64,000 nt of DNA from Actinomadura sp. DC4 (lineage in GTDB: Bacteria > Actinomycetota > Actinomycetes > Streptosporangiales > Streptosporangiaceae): assembly GCF_030406325.1 (NCBI RefSeq), contig NZ_JAUEQY010000025.1, positions 62,001 to 126,000 on the forward strand, given 5' to 3'. A program made the translations under genes and the position numbers. This document shows positions 58,905-64,000 of the stretch, in pieces. Under the pieces are notes generated by a model. That model was given only the letters and a program-made list of their open reading frames with translations, was not told the DNA's origin and did no database searches. Numbering within the stretch: the first letter of the stretch is position 1; every line of letters begins with the position of its first letter.

Positions 58905-59705
58905 GTGATGCGTGAACGCGACGGTGCGCTGGTCGGCCTCTCGATCGACGACGGAGTGGCACGGATCCGCCTGGCCGACCCCCGGCACCGCAACGCGCTG
59001 TCCAAGCGGCTGAGCGACGACCTGGCGGCGGCCGTCGGCGCCGCGCTCGCCCAGGACGCCCGCGCGATCGTGCTGACCGCCGCGCCTCCCGTCTTCTGCG
59101 CGGGCGGCTCACTGGAGGGACTGCTCGACCGCACGACCCCGCTCGCGGACATGTACGCGGGCATGACGCGCCTGGCGGACGCCCCGGTCCCCACGATCGC
59201 CGCGGTGGGCGGCGCGGCGATCGGCGCGGGGGTCAACCTGCCGCTGGCCTGCGACGTCGTCATCGCCTCGCCGGACGCCCGGTTCGACCCGCGCTTCCTC
59301 GACGTCGCGATCCACCCCGGCGGCGGCCATCTGTGGCGACTGGCGCGGCGCGTCGGCTCACAGGGCGCGGCGGCGCTCGTCCTGTGCGGCGACACGCTCA
59401 CCGGGCGAGAGGCCGCCGACCGCGGCCTGGCCTGGCGCTGCGTCGACGGTCCGGACCTGGAGCCGACCGCCCTGCGGCTGGCGCGGCGCGCGGCCGGGCG
59501 GTCCGCGCCGCTGGTCCGCCGTACGAAGGCCACGCTGCGCGACAGCGTCGCACTGTGCGACGCCTCGGACGCCGCCCGGCTGGAGCTGCGGGCGCAGCAG
59601 TGGTCGGTCGAGCAGCCGGAGTTCCCCGAGGCGGTAGGGCGGATCCGGCAGCGGCTCCGCGACGGTGAGACAACGAGTGACAGCGGGGGTTCCCATGTCG
59701 ACTGA
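58905..59705 (+). CDS. Enoyl-CoA hydratase/isomerase (leaderless)
   Basis: Crotonase-fold protein of 266 residues: VARIRLADPRHRNALSKRL, LTAAPPVFCAGGSLEGL, VGGAAIGAGVNLPLACDVVIA. The catalytic loop is normal except that the tail lacks the EKR.P.F motif and ends in VGRIRQRLRDG. The start is GTG 58905 by leaderless logic; ATG 58908 is the alternative. Its stop overlaps the GntR start by 11 bases. Confidence 0.9.
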   Translation: MMRERDGALVGLSIDDGVARIRLADPRHRNALSKRLSDDLAAAVGAALAQDARAIVLTAAPPVFCAGGSLEGLLDRTTPLADMYAGMTRLADAPVPTIAAVGGAAIGAGVNLPLACDVVIASPDARFDPRFLDVAIHPGGGHLWRLARRVGSQGAAALVLCGDTLTGREAADRGLAWRCVDGPDLEPTALRLARRAAGRSAPLVRRTKATLRDSVALCDASDAARLELRAQQWSVEQPEFPEAVGRIRQRLRDGETTSDSGGSHVD

Positions 59706-60405
59706 CGCGGCGAGCGAGGCGGCCACGTCCCTGCCCGCGCCCAGCGGGGCGATGGTGCGGCGCAACAGCGGCGAGCAGGTCGCGCTCTACCTGCGCCGGC
59801 TGATCTTCGACGGCCACCTGCGGCAGGGCGACCGCGTGCCCCAGGACGAGATCGCCCACGTCCTGGGCGTCAGCCGGATCCCGGTCCGCGAGGCCCTGCT
59901 CTCACTCGAACGCGAGGGCTGGGTGACGATCAGGCCGCATCGGGGCGCCTTCATCGGCGCGCTCGACGAGGCCGCCGTACGCGACCACTACGCGCTCTAC
60001 GGCCTCATCTACGGGTTCGCGGTCAGGCGCGCCGCCGAACGCAGCACGCCGGAGCTCGTCGAACGGCTGGCGGCGACGTGCGCGGAGCTCGACGGGGAGG
60101 ACGACCCGGCGATCGTCTCCCGGCTCACTCGCCACTTCGACCGCCTCATCCTGGAGACCGCGAGCTCCCCGCGGCTGCGCGCGGTGCTGCGCGGGATGGT
60201 CGGCATCGTGCCGGGCAACTTCTTCGCGCTCGTCCCGGGCTCGATCGCGGTGGAGCGGACCGGCAGCAAGGCCATCCTCGAGGCCATCCGGCGGCACGAC
60301 GCCGAACAGGCCACCGAGGCGTACGCGACGATGCTGAGGCGGCAGGGCGACCTGGTCGCCGACCTGTTCACCTCCCGCGGCCTGTTCCCAGGCCCCGGGG
60401 CCTAG
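59695..60405 (+). CDS. GntR/FadR-type (FCD) regulator
   Basis: Regulator of 236 residues: winged helix LYLRRLIFDGHLRQGDRVPQDEIAHVLGVSRIPVREALLSLEREGWVTIRPHRGAFI, then FCD domain with ALDEAAVRDHYALYGLIYGF. It is paralogous to the gene at 53773, sharing most of the winged helix. GGGGG precedes the ATG at 59695. It is coupled to the hydratase gene and so probably controls it or site M. Confidence 0.9.
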   Translation: MSTDAASEAATSLPAPSGAMVRRNSGEQVALYLRRLIFDGHLRQGDRVPQDEIAHVLGVSRIPVREALLSLEREGWVTIRPHRGAFIGALDEAAVRDHYALYGLIYGFAVRRAAERSTPELVERLAATCAELDGEDDPAIVSRLTRHFDRLILETASSPRLRAVLRGMVGIVPGNFFALVPGSIAVERTGSKAILEAIRRHDAEQATEAYATMLRRQGDLVADLFTSRGLFPGPGA

Positions 60406-60414
60406 CCTGGACCG
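60403..60414 (+). promoter_or_regulatory. -10-like TAGCCT before the ACT protein
   Basis: TAGCCT (60403-60408) lies six bases before the ATG at 60415, as at the TetR gene at 8179. Its first three bases are also the stop of the GntR gene. Confidence 0.4.
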
Positions 60415-60795
60415 ATGACCACGGCTCAGCGGCTGCGCGTGCTGGCTCGTCCCTACCTCGTCGACTTCGTCGAGGACGGAAGTCTCCCCGCCGACGGCCG
60501 GTGGACGGCGCTGGTGCGGGCACCGGAGGGCCTGACGGTCGTCCGCGAGGCGCCCCCGGCCACCGGGGACGGGCTGTGGGCCGGGCTGTACGGCGGTGAG
60601 ACCGCCCATGGGCCGGACACTCCGGGAATGCTGGCCGCGCTGGTCGGGCCGCTGGCCCAGGCCGGGATCGCGGTCTTCGTCGCGTCGACGTTCCACGCCG
60701 ACCTGCTGCTCGTGCCGTACGAGCGGCTCCCGGAGGCCGTCGAGGTGCTCCGCGGCGCCGGGCACGAGGTGGATCCGGCCGCGCGCGAACCCTGA
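60415..60795 (+). CDS. ACT-domain protein
   Basis: A 126-residue ACT_7-like protein: the last 40 residues (GIAVFVASTFHADLLLVPYERLPEAVEVLRGAGHEV) form the strand-helix pattern, and the first half (ARPYLVDFVEDGSLPADGRWTALVRAPEGLTVVREA) resembles the paired ACT of aspartate-kinase-like or CASTOR proteins. It could sense an amino acid. The start is supported by the leaderless -10. It ends two bases from the convergent thiolase gene. Confidence 0.82.
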   Translation: MTTAQRLRVLARPYLVDFVEDGSLPADGRWTALVRAPEGLTVVREAPPATGDGLWAGLYGGETAHGPDTPGMLAALVGPLAQAGIAVFVASTFHADLLLVPYERLPEAVEVLRGAGHEVDPAAREP

Positions 60796-60797
60796 GC

Positions 60798-61952
60798 TCA
60801 CACGATTTCGAGGACGAGGGCCGAGCCCATGCCGCCTCCCGCGCACATGGACACGCAGCCAAGCGCGCCGCCCCTGCGGCGCAGCTCGCCCAGCATGGTG
60901 ATGACCATGCGGGCGCCGGTCGCCGCGACGGGGTGACCGAGGCCGCATCCGCTGCCGTTCACGTTGAGGACGTCCGGGTCGATGCCCAGGATCCGGCTCG
61001 ACGCGGCCGCCACCGGGGTGAACGCCTCGTTGATCTCGAACAGGTCGATGTCGGCGGTCCTCAGGCCGGCCCGGTCCAGCGCCTTGGGGATCGCCTCCGC
61101 CGGGGCCAGGCCCGTACGCTCCGGTTCGACGCCGACCGAGGCCCACGACACGATCCGCGCGAGCCGGTCGAGGCCGTGCGCCCGCGCGTACGCGTCGTCG
61201 GCGAGCACGACCGCCGCGGCGGCGTCGTTGAGCCCGGCGGAGTTGCCCGCGGTGATCACCGCGCCGGGGATCTCCGGGTGCAGGACCGGAAGGCCCGCGA
61301 GCCGCTCGGCGCTGGTGTCCGCCCGCGGGTGCTCGTCCGTGTCGAACACCCGGCCGTCCGGCAGCCGCACCGGCGTGATCTCCTCGCGGAACCGGCCGCC
61401 GGCCACGGACGCGGCGGCACGCAGGTGGGACCGCAGCGCCCACTCGTCGGCCTCGGCCCGGGTGACGCCGGCCAGCCGGGCCGTGTTCTCCCCGACGGTG
61501 ACGGACATGTCCCACGCCGGAGCCCGCGGCGTCTCCGGATGGCTCGGCGAGGCCCACGGCTCGAAGGAGCCCGCCGTCGCCTTGAGCACGCGGGGCATGG
61601 AACTCAGGCTCTCGGTGCCACCGGCCACCACCACCCGGTCCATCCCGGCCAGGATGGAGGAGGCGCCGATCTGCACGGCGCTGAGCCCGGCCGCGCAGTG
61701 CCGGTTGCCGGCGAGCCCGGGTACGTGCGCGAGCCCCAGTTCCAGGGCGACGTACCGGCCGATCACGCCACCGCCCTGCAGCGACTCGGCGAGGACCAGG
61801 TCGTCGATGTCGGTGGCGGGCACCCCCGACCGCTCGATCGCGGCCCCGGCGGCGACCTCGGCCAGCGCGAAGGCGTCGACGCCGGCCAGCGAGCCCTTGC
61901 GCGCCCGGCCGATCGGCGTTCTGGCCGCGGCCACGATCACTGCGTCCGTCAT
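60798..61952 (-). CDS. Acetyl-CoA C-acyltransferase (thiolase)
   Basis: Thiolase II of 384 residues: VIVAAARTPIGRARKGSLAGVDAFALAEVA, nucleophile Cys in NRHCAAGLSAVQIGA, NSAGLNDAAAAVVL, FEINEAFTPVAAAS, NGSGCGLGHPVAATGARM and CAGGGMGSALVLE. It is a full-length, normal enzyme for releasing acetyl- or propionyl-CoA. GGAGGAG precedes the ATG. It follows the SDR at 61969, with which it forms an operon. Confidence 0.95.
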   Translation of the reverse strand: MTDAVIVAAARTPIGRARKGSLAGVDAFALAEVAAGAAIERSGVPATDIDDLVLAESLQGGGVIGRYVALELGLAHVPGLAGNRHCAAGLSAVQIGASSILAGMDRVVVAGGTESLSSMPRVLKATAGSFEPWASPSHPETPRAPAWDMSVTVGENTARLAGVTRAEADEWALRSHLRAAASVAGGRFREEITPVRLPDGRVFDTDEHPRADTSAERLAGLPVLHPEIPGAVITAGNSAGLNDAAAAVVLADDAYARAHGLDRLARIVSWASVGVEPERTGLAPAEAIPKALDRAGLRTADIDLFEINEAFTPVAAASSRILGIDPDVLNVNGSGCGLGHPVAATGARMVITMLGELRRRGGALGCVSMCAGGGMGSALVLEIV

Positions 61953-61968
61953 CGGGACTCCTCCGGTC

Positions 61969-62736
61969 TCAGCGCGGGGCGAACCGCTGACCCCCGTCCA
62001 GGCGGATCGTCTGCCCGTTGAGCATGGGGTTCTTGACGATGGCCTCGACCAGCCAGGCGTACTCGTGCGGGAGGCCCGCGCGCCGGGGGAACGCGGCGTC
62101 CTTGGTCAGCTCGGTGATGAGCTCCTCGGGCGCGCCTTCGAGCAGTCCGGTGGCGAACAGGCTGGGGGCGATGGCCATCACCCGGATGCCCAGGCCGCCG
62201 AGGTCGCGGGCCATGGTCAGGCTCATGCCCGCGATGCCGGCCTTGGCGGCGGTGTAGGCGACCTGGCCGATCTGCCCCTCGAACGCGGCGATCGAGGAGG
62301 TGTTGACGATGACGCCGCGCTCGCCCTGGCCGTCCGGGTCGTTCCGGCTCATGTACCAGGCCTGCAGGCGGTTGAGGTTGAAGGTGCCGATCAGGTTCAG
62401 CTCGACGATGGCGCGGAAGTCGGCCAGCGGGAGCGGGCCGCTCCTGCCGATGGTGCGCTTGCTGACACCTCCGCCGGCGGTGTTGACCGCGACGTGCAGG
62501 GCGCCGTGCGCCTCCAGTACCGCGTCGAGGGCCGCCTCCGTCCCCTTCTCGTCGGTGACGTCGCACGGGTGGAACGTCGCGGAGCCGCCGAGCCCGCCGA
62601 CGACCTCGGCGCCCTTCCCCGACGGCAGGTCGAGGACCGCGACCGTGGCGCCCTGCCCGGCCAGCAGCTCCGCCGAGGCCCGTCCCATGCCGGATCCGCC
62701 TCCGACGACGACCGCCACCTTCTCTGCCACGTCCAC
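61969..62736 (-). CDS. SDR, HSD10-like 3-hydroxyacyl-CoA dehydrogenase
   Basis: SDR of 255 residues: VGGGSGMG at about residues 11-18, AVLDLPSGKG with the NAD-selecting Asp, NTAGGGVS, catalytic YTAAKAG, and KNPMLNGQTIRLDGGQRF. The NTAGGG and GGxGxATAELLA-type start resemble type-10 hydroxysteroid/3-hydroxyacyl-CoA dehydrogenase. It is 16 bases upstream of a thiolase gene, so the pair can do the last two beta-oxidation steps. GTG at 62736 has AGGAGG four bases upstream; a GTG six bases later is possible. Confidence 0.93.
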   Translation of the reverse strand: MDVAEKVAVVVGGGSGMGRASAELLAGQGATVAVLDLPSGKGAEVVGGLGGSATFHPCDVTDEKGTEAALDAVLEAHGALHVAVNTAGGGVSKRTIGRSGPLPLADFRAIVELNLIGTFNLNRLQAWYMSRNDPDGQGERGVIVNTSSIAAFEGQIGQVAYTAAKAGIAGMSLTMARDLGGLGIRVMAIAPSLFATGLLEGAPEELITELTKDAAFPRRAGLPHEYAWLVEAIVKNPMLNGQTIRLDGGQRFAPR

Positions 62737-62756
62737 ACGACCTCCTCTATGTATTG

Positions 62757-62778
62757 TTTATCTTATATATAAGTTTGG
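62757..62778. promoter_or_regulatory. AT-rich operator-like site N
   Basis: Left arm TTTAT (one change from TTGAT), TCTT, exact core ATATAT and AAG, but a degenerate right arm. It lies 21 bases upstream of the SDR-thiolase operon and after the ligase stop. Confidence 0.5.
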
Positions 62779-62783
62779 CGAGA

Positions 62784-64000
62784 TCAAGGGCGCACCCGCC
62801 GCTCCGCCTCCGCCCGCAGGGCCCGCCGGGCCGCCTTCCCCGCCGCGTTCACGGGCAGGTCGTCCACCCACCAGAGCAGGCGCGGCACCTTGAACCCGGC
62901 CAGCCGCGCCCGGCAGAAGGCGCCGACGCTCTCGTCCCGCGTCCCCACGACGAACGCGGCGGGCACCTCGCCGAGCCACTCGTGACCGACGCCGACGACG
63001 GCCGCCCGGCGGACCGCCGGATGTTCGAGCAGCACCCGCTCGATCTCCGCCGGATAGGCGTTCAGCCCGCCGACGATGATCACGTCCTTGAGCCGGCCGA
63101 CCACGCGGAGGCGTCCGCCGGCGTCGAGTACGCCGAGGTCCCCCGTACGGAGCCAGCCGTCTCCCATCACCCGCGCGGTCGCCTCGGCGTCGTCCAGGTA
63201 GCCCGCCATGAGACCGGCGCCGCTGACCAGGATCTCCCCGCTGCCAGCCGCGATCCGGACCCGTACGCCCGGGATCGGCCGCCCGGCCGTCTCCGCCACG
63301 GCCCGCGCGTCGTCGCCGGGACGCGTCATCGTGCACACGCCGCTCGCCTCGGTCAGCCCGTACGCGGTGATGACGGTGCCGACGCCGAGGACGGACCGCA
63401 GGTCGCGGACCAGCGCGGACGGCACCGAGGCGGCCCCGGTCACGGCGGCGCGTACGCGGCCCGGCGCCGTCGTGTGGTCCAGCAGCGCCTGGTACATCGC
63501 CGGCGGCCCCTGCAGGAAGGTCACCGCGCCGCCCGCGACCGCCCGGCTCAGCGTGGGCGCGTCGAGCGCCGGCTGCGGCAGCCCGCAGGCTCCGGCGACC
63601 GCGCAGGCCAGCAGCCCCGTCTTGTGCCCGCCGATGTGGGAGAAGGGCGCCACCAGCGGGTATCGGTCGCTCGCGCGCAGGCCGGTGATCTCCACCCAGG
63701 TACGTGTCGTGGCCACGAGGGCGCCGTGGCGCAGGAGGACGCCCTTCGGCCGGCCCTCGGTACCGGAGGTGTACTGGACGTGGCTGATCCGTTCCGGCGT
63801 GATCGCCCGCATCCGCCGGCTCACCTCGGCGTCGTCGCCCCCCGTGAACTCGTCGCCGGGGCCGATCACCAGCGCGCATCCCGCCCGCTCCACGATGTCG
63901 GCCGCCTCCGGATCGGTGTAACGCGCGTCGAGCGGCACGACCGTCGCGCCGGCGCAGAGCACGCCGTACGAGGCCACCGCCCACGCCGTGCCGTTGGGCT
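62784..64000 (-). CDS. Acyl-CoA synthetase, FadD3-like (5' end outside window)
   Basis: ANL ligase; 405 codons are visible and the frame stays open to the window edge (SPNGTAW precedes the first visible methionine). Motifs are QYTSGTEGRPKGVLLRHG (P-loop with GTEG), VAPFSHIGGHKTG, TAYGLTEASG, LRTGDLG, VGRLKDVIIVGGLNAYPAE and A10 NAAGKAARR. It resembles the ligase at 4189. Its stop is 47 bases from the SDR start on the same strand, so the two may be in one operon. Confidence 0.9.
   Translation of the reverse strand, partial: PNGTAWAVASYGVLCAGATVVPLDARYTDPEAADIVERAGCALVIGPGDEFTGGDDAEVSRRMRAITPERISHVQYTSGTEGRPKGVLLRHGALVATTRTWVEITGLRASDRYPLVAPFSHIGGHKTGLLACAVAGACGLPQPALDAPTLSRAVAGGAVTFLQGPPAMYQALLDHTTAPGRVRAAVTGAASVPSALVRDLRSVLGVGTVITAYGLTEASGVCTMTRPGDDARAVAETAGRPIPGVRVRIAAGSGEILVSGAGLMAGYLDDAEATARVMGDGWLRTGDLGVLDAGGRLRVVGRLKDVIIVGGLNAYPAEIERVLLEHPAVRRAAVVGVGHEWLGEVPAAFVVGTRDESVGAFCRARLAGFKVPRLLWWVDDLPVNAAGKAARRALRAEAERRVRP

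Overview
The window is very GC-rich, coding-dense DNA with frequent GTG starts, leaderless-type starts, F420-type enzymes, mycobacterial-style FadD/FadE/P450/Rieske genes and TetR/GntR regulators. This points to a soil actinomycete. A Streptosporangiales-like genus is my guess; the sequence alone does not prove it. I found no rRNA, tRNA or CRISPR.

Almost the whole window is one large catabolic gene field for CoA-activated lipid, steroid or terpenoid-like acids. It holds 60 protein genes (two cut by the window edges) and one transposase remnant. They include six AMP-forming acyl-CoA ligases, five acyl-CoA dehydrogenases, seven enoyl-CoA hydratase/isomerase genes, nine SDRs, three CaiB/BaiF CoA-transferase genes, two thiolases, a double hot-dog dehydratase, two P450s (one CYP142-like), two Rieske oxygenases, four amidohydrolase-2 proteins, an acetoacetate-decarboxylase-like protein and several F420-linked oxidoreductases.

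Layout. 1-4098 (-): operon amidohydrolase, SDR, acyl-CoA dehydrogenase, ligase. 4189-7235 (+): FadD3-like ligase and alpha/beta hydrolase. 7327-9346: SDR/TetR pair with its own operators, then a decayed IS481-type transposase. 9347-11804: divergent CaiB and an enoyl-CoA hydratase with an unusual 18-residue repeat extension. 11810-16495 (-): coupled operon dehydratase, dehydrogenase, ligase, hydratase. 16551-18544 (+): short hydratase and dehydrogenase. 18554-27084: SDR (-), then a long + operon of aldehyde dehydrogenase, SDR, two P450s, luciferase-like oxidoreductase, small-molecule kinase and hydratase. 27088-29301: DDN-like protein and two SDRs. 29599-34400 (+): Rieske, decarboxylase-like, amidohydrolase, SDR, TetR. 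34614-40689: DUF3068 membrane protein, ligase, LLM oxidoreductase, F420-NADP reductase-like protein, TetR, flavoprotein. 40702-43754 (-): FadE28/FadE29-like dehydrogenase pair and hydratase. 43825-52323: NIPSNAP-like protein, thiolase with an HMG-CoA-synthase/DUF35 fusion, CaiB, TetR, thioesterase, hydratase, ligase. 52471-57596: two amidohydrolases, GntR, TetR, Rieske. 57627-64000: CaiB, hydratase, GntR, ACT protein, thiolase, SDR, ligase (cut by the window).

The genes fit a scheme in which P450, Rieske and flavin/F420 enzymes oxidise a complex substrate, ligases and CoA-transferases activate the acids, dehydrogenase, hydratase, SDR and thiolase sets shorten side chains, and amidohydrolases and the decarboxylase-like protein cut or decarboxylate intermediates. 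The substrate cannot be read from the sequence. The most striking feature beyond the genes is a set of short AT-rich islands in nearly every catabolic promoter gap. At least six fit one palindromic pattern (arms TTGAT and ATCAA around ATATAT), suggesting a common regulon.
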